DNA of 15,931 nucleotides, taken from the NCBI GenBank assembly GCA_051252075.1, contig JBPOFU010000063.1, positions 1 through 15,931 of the forward strand, read 5' to 3'. Each line of letters begins with the position of its first letter. The first letter of the stretch is position 1. Shown piece by piece: positions 6,610 through 15,559 of the stretch. Both the position numbers and the translations under genes were made by a program. The stretch is from Oceanococcus sp051252075. GTDB taxonomy: Bacteria; Pseudomonadota; Gammaproteobacteria; Nevskiales; Oceanococcaceae. The notes under the pieces were generated by a model. It searched no databases. It saw only the letters and a list, made by a program, of their open reading frames with translations, and was not told the origin of the DNA.

Positions 6610-9600
6610 ATGAGTTTATTTACTTTGCCTAAAAGAACACGCGTCGTAACGGCCATTGCCGTGATGACAGGGCTGCTTGCGAGTGCTCCTGCAAGTGCGG
6701 CTTGCGGCTTACTTTCCGGAGTATTGGGCACCTGCCCCAGCGTTTCGATTTCCGCCACGCCGAACAACGGTCCGGTAGGTGGAAGCACGACCTTGACTTG
6801 GAGCAGCAGCCGAGCAAACTCCTGCACCGCCAGCGGTGATTGGGCGGGCGGCAAAGCACTATCCGGCAGCGGTTCTGTGAACATTAGTCGCATCGGTGCA
6901 AATAACTTCACTTTGACCTGTGCCAATGGCAGCGACACGACCAGCCAAACGGCAAGTGTCAGTGGCCGTCAACGCAATGCTGGCGACTTGGTAAATGATG
7001 TCTTGGCAGCGACCGGACAAACAGTAAACTCGGCTGACATGCAACAAGTGGCAGACGCGACCAGCAGTTTGATCGCACGCTATGCCCCCGGCGTCACCGT
7101 GGCCAATGCGACGGTAGACAATGTCAAAACGGCCGTGCAACAAGCACTCAATACGCCGTTCTTGAACCGTGAGAAAACACGGGAACTGGTTCAACGTGCC
7201 CTGGCCAACCCATCCTCCTGGCGTGATATGGACTTGCAGTCCGTCGTTGTCACCTTGCTGCACCCTTACGTCAAAGCCGCAGGCTTGTGTACAACGGACC
7301 CAAACAATTCCAACATCGAAGACTGTGCTTTTGTAATGCAGGCTGCTGATGGTCAGGAAATCAAAGCACAAATTAAAGGCGCTAACGGTGCGGCTACCAA
7401 CGTGCCGACGGTACCTGTAGGCAGTGATCTGGAATACATACTGAGTATGTCGCCTGAACAGTGCGTTGAGTCCATGGATGGCTTACTCGGTGACCATGCC
7501 AATGCAGCCTCAGTGCAAAATGGCTTTAAGTCTTATGCGCTTGCCGCACTGGGCTTCATCATGCCTGCTGCACACGCCTCAACAACCGCGATTCCTGATG
7601 CGGAAACCTGCGGCCGTATCTTTATCGGCCAGGTTTTCCAATACAAAATCGACTTTGATATTTGGAGCTTGACGCTACAAGTCAATGCAGAAGTTGATGT
7701 TTTCGGCCTGGTACAAAACTTGGCTTACGCGAGTGATACGCTCACGGCCAATATCCCAATTGCCTTTGATTGTGGTTTCGGCTGCTTGGTGCAAACCCTG
7801 TTCAACTGCTTCGATTCATTGACCAGTGGTGATTTGGAGAACTTGGGCATGTGTATGGCGAACTACGCCACCAAACCTGAGCGCGTGCTGCATGCGGCAA
7901 ACAGTTACGGCATGACGACTCAAGCACGTACCGAGTGCAATGTTTACCCTGCACGCAGTGATGAACGTCCGTATTTCCAAGATTTAGCCGACAACGGTTC
8001 AACACCACCCGACGGCCAAGGCTTTGTGACCCAAGAAGATTTGCGCTTGGGCACATACAACCAACAATCCCCCAACAACAGTTCAAGTGGCAGTGCCTCG
8101 CCGCAGTTGAGTGGTTTAACTGGGAATAACGAATACAGCAGCTATGTCAGTTACGTTCCTGCTGGTGCCGGTGCACCGTATCCGGAAGCGACGTATAGCA
8201 CTAATAGCGGACATATCGGTGTTGAGAATCCCACCTGGTGGCATGCCTACAACAACGTGACAGCTTGGAACTTCAATATCGTGCTTGCTGCTGCCAATGC
8301 CATGCCGACACTGGCCGGCATGTCGAGCATGGACTGCCAGTTCAATCAACTGCAGGTGCATCCGAGTGAGCCCGGAATTTTTGTTAATGGCGACCAAGCT
8401 CAGTTCTGGCACGGCAGTGCCGCAGCACTGGATGAGATGAATATTGCGGTCGGCTGGAAATCAGCTCATGCGCCATTCCTTTGTGCCGCTGGTGTAGCCA
8501 CTGCCGTGAATGGTGGTGCGGTTCCCGGCGCTGAAACGGGCAACTTTTATGACGTGGCCGATCTGCAAGATGGTCATTCACCTCCGACTGCCGGCGCCAA
8601 TGATTTGTGTGTCGCAGGTGTTTGTTTGCCTGGGCAAAACAACCTGCAAGGTGGCGGCGCACTTTTGGCCATCCTCAGCGATACCTTGGGTGACTTGACT
8701 GGCTTTACCCAGGAAAGTGACAAGTTCCGTGAACTGGTGGCTGGTGATGGTACTTGCCTGGATGTGCGTGAGCACACGATGCAAAACGGCCAGCAAGTGA
8801 TTCATTTTCCATGTCACGGTCTTGGCAATCAGGCTTGGAAGTACGATGCGGCAACAAAGCAATTGCGTGCTCGTACGAATTCGAATTATTGCTTGGATTC
8901 CGCTGACAATAACGGCAATACCTCATTAGGTCATTCCTTGAAGATTTGGTCCTGTTTGGCGCCCGACAATGTCTCCATTAAAAATCAACAATGGAACTGG
9001 GTTGCAGGCCAGTGGCGAAATGCAAATAACAATAACTGGGCTATTTCGGCCACCGCCACTCCGTATGGAACTCAAATAGGCAATGTCGTTTTGCAGCAGT
9101 CGAACTTGTCCGATAGCAAACAGAAGTGGGAATGGGGTCCAAGCTACCCTATCGTTTCCCGTGAGTTGCGAACCGCCGATGGGCTGTGTTTGGAGCTGAA
9201 CAATGAAAGTGTCAGTAACAACTCGGCATTAATCGCATGGGATTGCAACGGTGGTGCTAGTCAGGTCTGGAGCTATCATGCTGCAAGCAAAATGTTACGC
9301 AATGGCAACCGCCTTTATTGCATGGACAACGGCGGCAACGCCTATGCAGGTGGGGGCTTGAAATTGTTCACCTGTGATTCAGCAACGGGGCAATATGCCA
9401 ATAACGTTCGTTGGGATATTTCTGGCGATCAGTTCCTGAGCACAATTAACTCCGGCTTGGCCGTTGCCGCTCCGGCCAACGGACAACGCGGTCAGCTGAC
9501 GCATCAAGCCTCGAATCCGGATGCACCCAACCAGCAATGGACTTGGGGACGTGCTGAGGGCTGGGAATATCGGGAGCTGAAGACTGATGATGGCCGATGT

Positions 9601-9939
9601 GTAGACGATTATGGCTATGCAGTGGGCACCTACGGTTGCAATAACGGAAATAATCAGCGCTTCATCTATGATCCATTAACCAAACGCATCCACGTGAAAT
9701 CTAACAAGTACAAATGCTTGCAGGCGGATAGCCGAGCGCATGGAGCATGGGTCAGAATGGTTGATTGCATGAATTATTCAGGCAATCCTGACAATATCAG
9801 TTGGTATGCAGAGGGCGATCAGATTCGAACGGGTGTGGATCTGAATTTGGCACTAACTGCCCCGTCTGGGAGTAATGAAATAACTCTGTATCCAGCCAAT
9901 ACTTCAAATGCCGCTCAAAACTGGCATTGGGAAGATTAA
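6610..9939 (+). CDS. Large exported protein with Ig-like module, unassigned core and three ricin-type beta-trefoil lectin domains
   Basis: Predicted secreted protein of 1109 residues. The ATG at 6610 follows a GGATGGGGA ribosome binding site; an in-frame TTG at 6592 is less likely. The signal peptide is clear, with a basic start, a hydrophobic core and probable cleavage after ASAPASA near residue 30. Residues ~37-110 are an Ig-like module with the pattern TLTWSSS, SCTASGDWAG and FTLTC seen in many bacterial surface proteins. Residues ~115-700 match no family I recognise. They hold about thirteen cysteines, including the cluster FDCGFGCLVQTLFNCF, which suggests disulfides. Three trefoils start near 706, 850 and 987, each opening with (F/S/Y)REL and a DG(T/L/R)C motif. 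QxW motifs lie at 741, 793, 838, 885, 975 and 1103. The trefoils should bind carbohydrate. An enzymatic, toxic or adhesive role for the core is unknown. Expression is probably set by the divergent LuxR-type gene. Confidence 0.85.
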   Translation: MSLFTLPKRTRVVTAIAVMTGLLASAPASAACGLLSGVLGTCPSVSISATPNNGPVGGSTTLTWSSSRANSCTASGDWAGGKALSGSGSVNISRIGANNFTLTCANGSDTTSQTASVSGRQRNAGDLVNDVLAATGQTVNSADMQQVADATSSLIARYAPGVTVANATVDNVKTAVQQALNTPFLNREKTRELVQRALANPSSWRDMDLQSVVVTLLHPYVKAAGLCTTDPNNSNIEDCAFVMQAADGQEIKAQIKGANGAATNVPTVPVGSDLEYILSMSPEQCVESMDGLLGDHANAASVQNGFKSYALAALGFIMPAAHASTTAIPDAETCGRIFIGQVFQYKIDFDIWSLTLQVNAEVDVFGLVQNLAYASDTLTANIPIAFDCGFGCLVQTLFNCFDSLTSGDLENLGMCMANYATKPERVLHAANSYGMTTQARTECNVYPARSDERPYFQDLADNGSTPPDGQGFVTQEDLRLGTYNQQSPNNSSSGSASPQLSGLTGNNEYSSYVSYVPAGAGAPYPEATYSTNSGHIGVENPTWWHAYNNVTAWNFNIVLAAANAMPTLAGMSSMDCQFNQLQVHPSEPGIFVNGDQAQFWHGSAAALDEMNIAVGWKSAHAPFLCAAGVATAVNGGAVPGAETGNFYDVADLQDGHSPPTAGANDLCVAGVCLPGQNNLQGGGALLAILSDTLGDLTGFTQESDKFRELVAGDGTCLDVREHTMQNGQQVIHFPCHGLGNQAWKYDAATKQLRARTNSNYCLDSADNNGNTSLGHSLKIWSCLAPDNVSIKNQQWNWVAGQWRNANNNNWAISATATPYGTQIGNVVLQQSNLSDSKQKWEWGPSYPIVSRELRTADGLCLELNNESVSNNSALIAWDCNGGASQVWSYHAASKMLRNGNRLYCMDNGGNAYAGGGLKLFTCDSATGQYANNVRWDISGDQFLSTINSGLAVAAPANGQRGQLTHQASNPDAPNQQWTWGRAEGWEYRELKTDDGRCVDDYGYAVGTYGCNNGNNQRFIYDPLTKRIHVKSNKYKCLQADSRAHGAWVRMVDCMNYSGNPDNISWYAEGDQIRTGVDLNLALTAPSGSNEITLYPANTSNAAQNWHWED

Positions 9940-9962
9940 GCTTTAAAACCAGCTGAGTTTAG

Positions 9963-9996
9963 AAAAGTGCCCGCAACACAAGTTGTGTGCACTTTT
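9963..9996. terminator. Bidirectional hairpin terminator
   Basis: The outer arms AAAAGTGC (9963-9970) and GCACTTTT (9989-9996) enclose an inner stem ACACAA/TTGTGT (9976-9981, 9983-9988) with a small bulge. T runs follow the stem in both orientations. It lies 23 bases after the lectin gene stop and 24 bases after the kinase stop, so it can terminate both convergent genes. Confidence 0.8.
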
Positions 9997-10020
9997 GTAT
10001 GCGGCTTACAAATTTTTTGC

Positions 10021-12432
10021 CTATGCAAGCTTTTGATCCAGCTTTTCTGGAAGAACAATTTCAAAACAAGTGCCGCTGCCCAAGCTGCTGGTGACACTAA
10101 TATTCCCACCCAACTGATGCCGGACAAGATTGTGGACTATGTGCAGCCCCAGCCCCGTGCCCCCAGATCCACGGCGAGTGGTAAAAAACGGGTCAAAGAT
10201 CCGCTGCAAATTTTCTTTAGGAATGCCCTTACCATCATCCTCAAAGCGTATGCACGCGCCTTTCTCACTACGTTCCAACGTGATTTTTACCACACCCGAT
10301 TTGCCATCAAACGCATGCAGCTTGCTGTTATTTAATAGGTTCGTAATCAATTGGATGATGCTCCCTGGAATGGTTTCAATCTCCAGTGATACTGAGGAAA
10401 AGTCTACGGTTACTTCGCCATGCTCCACCGCTTCTTGCAATCGAAAATGTTCAATCGACTCTGTAATGAGCAAACCCAAATCAGCAGTCCGTATGTCATG
10501 CGTGGCCCTATCGGCAACAACGCTCTTGAACGTACGCAACAACTCCCCGGCACGTGCAAGATTTCGCTCAACCAGAAGCGCTGATTCGCTTATTTTTTCT
10601 ATAGACGCCCGCAAGCCCTGTTCCGTCAATGTTTGATCCTGAAGCCCTTTTTGCATAGATCGAATTTCATCTGGCGCGAAAGAATTCGCGGTGACCGCTA
10701 TGCCCAATGGCGTACTGATTTCATGAGCCAAACCCGACACCATGGCGCCCAAAGAGACCAGCCTTTTTGATTCCACCAATTCACTCTGTGTGCTCATGAG
10801 TTCATCCAGCATGCTCCTAAGCTGTTCGTTGGATTTCTCAGAACGATGTTGCTGTCCGGTTATCGTCAGCAAGAACGCCCCCAACAAAGAGGCAAACAAC
10901 AAGCCTGTTGCCAAGATACTCCATGGCACATAGGAGCGAGTGTCGGCTATGTACTCTTGGTTCGCTGTTGCAGTAAGCCACCACGTTGTATTGGCGACTT
11001 CTATGGGGACTGATGCCGTATAGGCCCCGAGAGAGTTTTCGCTAGAAGATCGATACAGCACTGCGGAATCGTCCTCTTTTTCCCTCAGTGTCAATATGAT
11101 GCCTGTTAATGGCATGGCTGCCAGAGTCTTACTTACCCAATCGGTTATTCGAAAAACACCAGAAATGGCCCCGAGAACATGTGCAGGTGAAACACTGCGA
11201 TCCAACACCGGCATAAATACAATCACGCCCATCAGATTCTCAGATTCTTGCACCAATTTTATTGGTGCAGTCGCCGTGGCCTGGTCCAATGCCCACGCTT
11301 GCTGAACACTGGCAGCGCGTTCAGCTTGTGACAATAAATCAAAGCCGAGTGCGGCCTGATTACCTTGCATTGGTTCTATAAACAATATGGGCAGATAGCG
11401 CGGCCTCTGACCTGCTACTTCCAACTGCCCGGATTCTGAGCGTTGAGAAAAATGAAATCCTTGCAGATTGTCCGATTGGGCCTCTGCTTCCACCGCAAAA
11501 CGGCGCGGCGCCTCAACCAATGGATTCCAGCTGATCGCATGAATGGCATCGAATCGTTGAAAAACATTCTCCAAATACAAATGGAACTCATCGCGACTGA
11601 CTTTTGGGTAGCTTTCGAACAAAGCCGCCGCGCCACTCAGTATTTCAATCTGTCGTTGCATAAGCGTATTAAGTCGCGTTTGCACTTCTACCAATTGATC
11701 CTTGAAGCGATCTTCTGCGGTCCGCACTTCAGCCTGACTGAAACGCACATAAAGCAAGATCATCAGTACACAGGTAGAGATTAAGACCAGAGGCAAACTG
11801 CGTCGTCTGCGCCGCCATATATCCTGTGACTGATCAATCAAAGGCCAAAAAATAATACTGAAAAGCAAGATGCCCAGGGAATCACCAATCCACCAAGTCA
11901 TCCAACTGAAAGCTGCATTAGATACTGGAATGAGGCCATGAACGACCAGACTCGTGACGCCCACTGTGGGACTGAGCAGGCAACTCACTGGGCCCGCGAG
12001 CAAAAGAAACTGAGAAATACTGCGAACTGTGGACAGCTCAAATGGAACTCCCACATAGCGGCGGATGAGCACGCCTCCCCAAAGTGCACCACCTGCAGCG
12101 CCCAACCCAATCAGCAATGGCATTTGCAATGCGGTCGGTAAATTTTCCCAACCGTCCTGCGCAGGCCAACTTGCGTTTACATTGACAGCCACAGAACCGA
12201 TGTAGGTACCAATGGCGCTGATTCGGCCAAACCGTAATACCGAAATCAGCGCAATCGCAGCAGCAGGCCAAATGGGCGCAGCGTAACCTGGTGGAATCGC
12301 CAACAGCAATGCCAAACTGCCGGATATGAAATAGGCTAGTGCTGTGCCTAAAATGATTGGAATCATACGAGCCAAGCGGGGCAAACTAACCACAACGGGC
12401 TGTATGACAAGCTTGTTTCGACGTATCCACAC
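10021..12432 (-). CDS. MASE1-CHASE sensor histidine kinase
   Basis: Inner-membrane sensor kinase of 803 residues. Residues ~25-200 form the multi-span MASE1 sensor with APIWPAAAIAL near 52-62. A further membrane segment lies at ~213-230. Residues ~235-440 match the extracytoplasmic CHASE domain (SRDEFHLYLEN, ISWNP, RPRYLPI, GFDLLS). The last membrane segment is at ~503-525, followed by a coiled coil. The kinase core is complete: H box GLAHEISTPLG with phospho-acceptor His570, N box NLLNNSKLHAF (698-708), G1 DDGKGIP (732-738), F box FDPFFTTR (746-753) and G2 GTGLGLHIV (758-766). No receiver domain is fused and no response regulator gene is nearby, so the partner is encoded elsewhere. The GTG at 12432 is used; the ATG at 12366 is a possible alternative. 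Neither has a good ribosome binding site. Confidence 0.88.
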   Translation of the reverse strand: MWIRRNKLVIQPVVVSLPRLARMIPIILGTALAYFISGSLALLLAIPPGYAAPIWPAAAIALISVLRFGRISAIGTYIGSVAVNVNASWPAQDGWENLPTALQMPLLIGLGAAGGALWGGVLIRRYVGVPFELSTVRSISQFLLLAGPVSCLLSPTVGVTSLVVHGLIPVSNAAFSWMTWWIGDSLGILLFSIIFWPLIDQSQDIWRRRRRSLPLVLISTCVLMILLYVRFSQAEVRTAEDRFKDQLVEVQTRLNTLMQRQIEILSGAAALFESYPKVSRDEFHLYLENVFQRFDAIHAISWNPLVEAPRRFAVEAEAQSDNLQGFHFSQRSESGQLEVAGQRPRYLPILFIEPMQGNQAALGFDLLSQAERAASVQQAWALDQATATAPIKLVQESENLMGVIVFMPVLDRSVSPAHVLGAISGVFRITDWVSKTLAAMPLTGIILTLREKEDDSAVLYRSSSENSLGAYTASVPIEVANTTWWLTATANQEYIADTRSYVPWSILATGLLFASLLGAFLLTITGQQHRSEKSNEQLRSMLDELMSTQSELVESKRLVSLGAMVSGLAHEISTPLGIAVTANSFAPDEIRSMQKGLQDQTLTEQGLRASIEKISESALLVERNLARAGELLRTFKSVVADRATHDIRTADLGLLITESIEHFRLQEAVEHGEVTVDFSSVSLEIETIPGSIIQLITNLLNNSKLHAFDGKSGVVKITLERSEKGACIRFEDDGKGIPKENLQRIFDPFFTTRRGSGGTGLGLHIVHNLVRHQLGGNISVTSSLGSGTCFEIVLPEKLDQKLA

Positions 12433-12684
12433 GAGCGAATAAGCCCACCAACCAGATCGGCATACTGAAAACCTCCCTATTGAGGATGTAAGCCCCCCTG
12501 AGTGAACAGGATGGAAACGCTAGAGAATCGAACGATCACATAGTGACTCCTGAGCCGTGAAACAAATGTTAAACATGGATTCGATTCGCCTGTACACAAG
12601 CTGCTTCCGTCGGTCAACAAGCAACACCGTAGCCGGGCACGCAGGACAATGCGACAATATGTGTTTACACCCTCTGTTGTTGCG
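12433..12684. other. Divergent intergenic region between histidine kinase and folD
   Basis: These 252 bases must carry the promoters of both genes. I see a short palindrome ATGTT-A-AACAT at 12566-12576 and a long-loop inverted repeat GAATCGAA/TTCGATTC at 12525-12532 and 12580-12587. Neither is strong enough to call as an operator. No RNA gene was found. An in-frame ATG at 12649 would extend FolD into this region by 12 residues. Confidence 0.4.
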
Positions 12685-13539
12685 ATGACTGCCCAAATTC
12701 TTGATGGCAAAGCCATATCCGCTGAACTCCGTATCGAACTGCAATCCACCGTTGCATCGTTAACCCAATCCGGCGCTCGCGCACCGTGTTTGGCTGTAGT
12801 TTTGGTTGGTGAAGACCCTGCCTCGCAGGTGTATGTACGCAACAAGGAAAAGGCTTGCGAGCAAGTCGGCATCCGTTCCCTGCCCCATCGTTTAAGTCCG
12901 GACACATCCGAAGCTGCTCTCATAGAATTGGTCGATACCCTCAACGCAGCAGATGACGTTGATGGTATTTTGGTCCAGCTACCCTTGCCCGCGCATGTTG
13001 ATGCTGACCGCATATTGGATCGCATAGATCCCACCAAGGATGTGGACGGGTTTCATCCCTCCAACATTGGCCGCCTGCTACAGCGTCGCCCCGGCTTACG
13101 CCCGTGCACGCCTTATGGCGTAATGAAAATGCTGGAACGCACGCAAATGCCTGTCGCAGGCAAACGTGCCGTGGTTGTTGGCGCCTCCAATATCGTCGGT
13201 CGCCCTATGGCGATGGAACTGTTACTGGCCAATGCCACAGTCACCATCTGCAACAGCAAAACCCGCGATCTCGCCGCCGAAGTGCAGCGTGCAGAAATTG
13301 TGGTCGCAGGTATCGGCATACCCGAATTTGTCCGTGGCGAATGGATTGCCGATGGCGCGGTGGTCATCGATGTGGGCATTAATCGTCTAGACAACGGAAA
13401 GCTGGTCGGCGATGTGGAGTTTGCTGCCGCCGCAAAGCGTGCGTCATGGATAACTCCCGTTCCGGGCGGTGTTGGGCCCATGACCATCGCTATGTTGCTG
13501 CATAACACGGTACAGGCTTACCAAGCTCGGAACTGCTAA
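12685..13539 (+). CDS. folD: Bifunctional methylenetetrahydrofolate dehydrogenase / methenyltetrahydrofolate cyclohydrolase
   Basis: Cytosolic FolD, 284 residues, interconverting 5,10-methylene-, 5,10-methenyl- and 10-formyl-tetrahydrofolate with NADP. This supplies one-carbon units for purine and formyl-methionine synthesis. Family signatures are complete: AVVLVGEDPASQVYVRNKEKA with the catalytic lysine of the YVxxK motif, DGILVQLPLP, PTKDVDGFHPSNIGRL, PCTPYGVMKML, the Rossmann segment VVVGASNIVGRPMA, VIDVGINR and ITPVPGGVGPMTIAML. The length agrees with E. coli FolD (288 residues). The start at 12685 matches the family N terminus (MTAxIxDGKAI). An ATG 36 bases upstream is in frame but would add an atypical 12-residue lead, and its AGGA is only two bases away. 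The gene is monocistronic and converges on cysS. Confidence 0.96.
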   Translation: MTAQILDGKAISAELRIELQSTVASLTQSGARAPCLAVVLVGEDPASQVYVRNKEKACEQVGIRSLPHRLSPDTSEAALIELVDTLNAADDVDGILVQLPLPAHVDADRILDRIDPTKDVDGFHPSNIGRLLQRRPGLRPCTPYGVMKMLERTQMPVAGKRAVVVGASNIVGRPMAMELLLANATVTICNSKTRDLAAEVQRAEIVVAGIGIPEFVRGEWIADGAVVIDVGINRLDNGKLVGDVEFAAAAKRASWITPVPGGVGPMTIAMLLHNTVQAYQARNC

Positions 13540-13563
13540 AAAACTATCCTCGCGCTAAGAACG

Positions 13564-13606
13564 CAAAGATCGCCAATCGCAGCTATTTCATCCTTTGCGA
13601 TCTTTG
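13564..13606. terminator. Hairpin between convergent folD and cysS
   Basis: The 10-base arms CAAAGATCGC (13564-13573) and GCGATCTTTG (13597-13606) match perfectly around a 23-base loop. It sits in the 101-base gap between the two stop codons, so it could end transcripts from both sides. No T run follows directly on the plus strand, and on the minus strand the T run is about 17 bases away. The loop is long for a simple intrinsic terminator. Confidence 0.45.
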
Positions 13607-13640
13607 AGCGAGATAAATCAGACTCAAAACAGAGAACAGC

Positions 13641-15014
13641 TTAGGCTCGCCGCCACGTGGTGCCGTCCGGGCCGTCTTCCACTGCAATTCCAGCTGCGGT
13701 CAGTTCAGCTCGAACCTGATCGGCCAAGGCCCAGTTTTTATCGGCTTTGGCCTGCACCCGTTGCGCAATCAATTCTTCAATACGGGCGACATCCAAACCA
13801 ACACCCGCTTTTAGTACCGTTTGTGGGTCATCTTGCAGTAGACCCAAACGCCCTGCCAAGGCCTTGAATTCAGCCGCTATCACAGCCGCGTCATCCGACT
13901 TCTGACTGCGCGCGACATTCACAGCTTTGGCCATTTCATGCAGCACGGCATAAGCCTGTGGCGTGTTGAAATCATCATCCATGGCCGCTACAAAACGCTG
14001 CGTAAATGCAGTTTCTGATGCCTGCTGCGGCAATTCCAAACCATCCAAAGCGGCATACCAACGCTGTAAAGACTGCCGCGCGGCGTCCAAAACTTCAGTG
14101 GTGTAGGTCAAGGGGCTGCGATAGTGGGTACCCAAAATGAAGCCTCGGATGACTTCACCGGAATATTCTTTTAGCAGATCACGAATGGTGCTGAAATTGC
14201 CCAAGGATTTGCTCATTTTTTCCGAGCCCACTTGGACAAAACCATTGTGCATCCAGGTGCCAGCAAAGCCGCCACCTGTCGCGCACACGGATTGTGCGAT
14301 TTCGTTTTCATGATGAGGGAACTTCAAATCCATCCCCCCGCCATGAATATCAAAATCATCCCCTAAGCAGTGTGTGGACATGGCTGAGCACTCGATATGC
14401 CAACCAGGGCGACCATCGCCCCAGGGCGAAGCCCAGGCGGGCTCTCCGGCCTTGGCCGCCTTCCACAGCACGAAGTCCAAAGCGTCGCGCTTAGCCTCAT
14501 CCGGCGCGATACGCGCGCCTATTCGCAATTCATCCAAACGCTTGCCCGACAAGCGACCGTACTCGGCAAAACTGCTGACCGAGAAATACACATCGCCATT
14601 GTTGGCCGCATAGGCGTGTCCGTTATCGATAAGACGCTGCACCATGGCAATGATCTGCGGCATGTGCAGCGTGGCTTTTGGTTCTGAATCAGCCGGCCGC
14701 AATCCCAAAGCATCACAATCGTTATGAAATTCTTGGATAAAGCGTTGCGTGAGCTGCTCTGGTTCTTCTTTGTTTTCTTGTGCCCGCGTGATGATCTTGT
14801 CATCGACATCAGTAATGTTGCGCACATAGTTCACGACCAAGCCGTTGGCTTCCATATGCCGCACGGCCGCATCAAACACCAGCAAAAAGCGCGCATGACC
14901 AAGATGGCAATAGTCGTAAACCGTTACCCCACAAACATACAAGCCCACTTGGCCCGGAGTGCTAGGAACAAAGGTTTCTTTCTTGCCTGTTAGGCTATTT
15001 TGGATACGCAGCAT
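13641..15014 (-). CDS. cysS: Cysteine--tRNA ligase
   Basis: Class I aminoacyl-tRNA synthetase of 457 residues, close to the 461 of E. coli CysS. It charges tRNA-Cys with cysteine using ATP. The catalytic HIGH-type motif is HLGH (37-40) and the KMSKS loop is KMSKS (266-270). The four zinc ligands of the family are all in place: Cys28, Cys209, His234 and Glu238. Further signatures are GWHIECSAMS and DIHGGGMDLKFPHHENE. The C-terminal tRNA-binding part is full length. It lies 47 bases downstream of pgpA on the same strand with no terminator between, so it may be co-transcribed with thiL and pgpA. That arrangement is less usual than the well-known nusB-thiL-pgpA order alone. Confidence 0.97.
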   Translation of the reverse strand: MLRIQNSLTGKKETFVPSTPGQVGLYVCGVTVYDYCHLGHARFLLVFDAAVRHMEANGLVVNYVRNITDVDDKIITRAQENKEEPEQLTQRFIQEFHNDCDALGLRPADSEPKATLHMPQIIAMVQRLIDNGHAYAANNGDVYFSVSSFAEYGRLSGKRLDELRIGARIAPDEAKRDALDFVLWKAAKAGEPAWASPWGDGRPGWHIECSAMSTHCLGDDFDIHGGGMDLKFPHHENEIAQSVCATGGGFAGTWMHNGFVQVGSEKMSKSLGNFSTIRDLLKEYSGEVIRGFILGTHYRSPLTYTTEVLDAARQSLQRWYAALDGLELPQQASETAFTQRFVAAMDDDFNTPQAYAVLHEMAKAVNVARSQKSDDAAVIAAEFKALAGRLGLLQDDPQTVLKAGVGLDVARIEELIAQRVQAKADKNWALADQVRAELTAAGIAVEDGPDGTTWRRA

Positions 15015-15061
15015 TGGCGAGGGGCCGTTGAAAAGGCGGCTACTTTACTAAAAATGCAGGA

Positions 15062-15559
15062 CTAACTGAGCAGCTTTAAGCTAGCCCACAGTGCAGCAGC
15101 GGCAAATACGCCGGCCAAGAGGTCATCCAGCATGATGCCCAGACCGCCATGTACATGTTTGTCCAAGTAACTAATTGGCCACGGTTTCAGCACATCAAAC
15201 AAGCGAAACCACAGAAAAGCCAGCAGCAAGGCCAAACCGAAATTGGATGCTATCGGCCACAGCAGCAGAGGTATGGCGGTAACAAATAAACCCGCAAACT
15301 CGTCCCAGACGATGCCGCCATGATCGTGCACACCCAATTTTTTTGAGGACAGCCCGCAAATCGGCACACCGACCAGACTTATCATGGCCGTAACCAACAG
15401 AAAACCAGTCGCGTCCAAATAGCTCAGCGCCAAGCACAGGAATGGCATGGCCATCGCGGTACCCGCTGTTCCCGGCGCTTTGGGCGCAAGGCCACTGCCA
15501 AAGCCAAAACCAAGAAACAAAATGGGGTCGCTAAAGACCTGACGCGCTGAGGGATTCAT
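15062..15559 (-). CDS. pgpA: Phosphatidylglycerophosphatase A
   Basis: Inner-membrane phosphatase of 165 residues that removes the phosphate from phosphatidylglycerophosphate to form phosphatidylglycerol. The family motifs are clear: GFGSGLAPKAPGTAGT (18-33), the metal-binding VWDEFAGLF (84-92), FRLFDVLKPWP (118-128) and a C-terminal DDLLAGV (145-151). Three to four hydrophobic segments lie between them. Its ATG overlaps the thiL stop codon by four bases (ATGA), which points to translational coupling, and thiL-pgpA is a common proteobacterial pair. Confidence 0.95.
   Translation of the reverse strand: MNPSARQVFSDPILFLGFGFGSGLAPKAPGTAGTAMAMPFLCLALSYLDATGFLLVTAMISLVGVPICGLSSKKLGVHDHGGIVWDEFAGLFVTAIPLLLWPIASNFGLALLLAFLWFRLFDVLKPWPISYLDKHVHGGLGIMLDDLLAGVFAAAALWASLKLLS

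Noticed and set aside
6692..6705. Lipobox-like cysteine after the signal peptide of the lectin protein
   Set aside because: The residues before Cys read ASAA, with Ser rather than Leu at -3, so signal peptidase I cleavage after ASA is more likely.
6859..7371. 170-residue open frame opposite the lectin gene
   Set aside because: No start signal or domain; the plus-strand frame is continuous with signal peptide and lectin domains.
8725..9939. Tandem DNA repeat in the lectin region
   Set aside because: The three trefoils repeat at protein level only; the DNA copies are too diverged to count as a nucleotide repeat.
12477..13037. 186-residue open frame on the minus strand over folD
   Set aside because: It is a mirror frame of the well-supported folD gene, low in complexity and without any recognisable domain.
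13540..13640. Possible tRNA or small RNA between folD and cysS
   Set aside because: The hairpin here has no cloverleaf, no T-loop GTTCGAAT-like sequence and no CCA end; a terminator-like role fits better.
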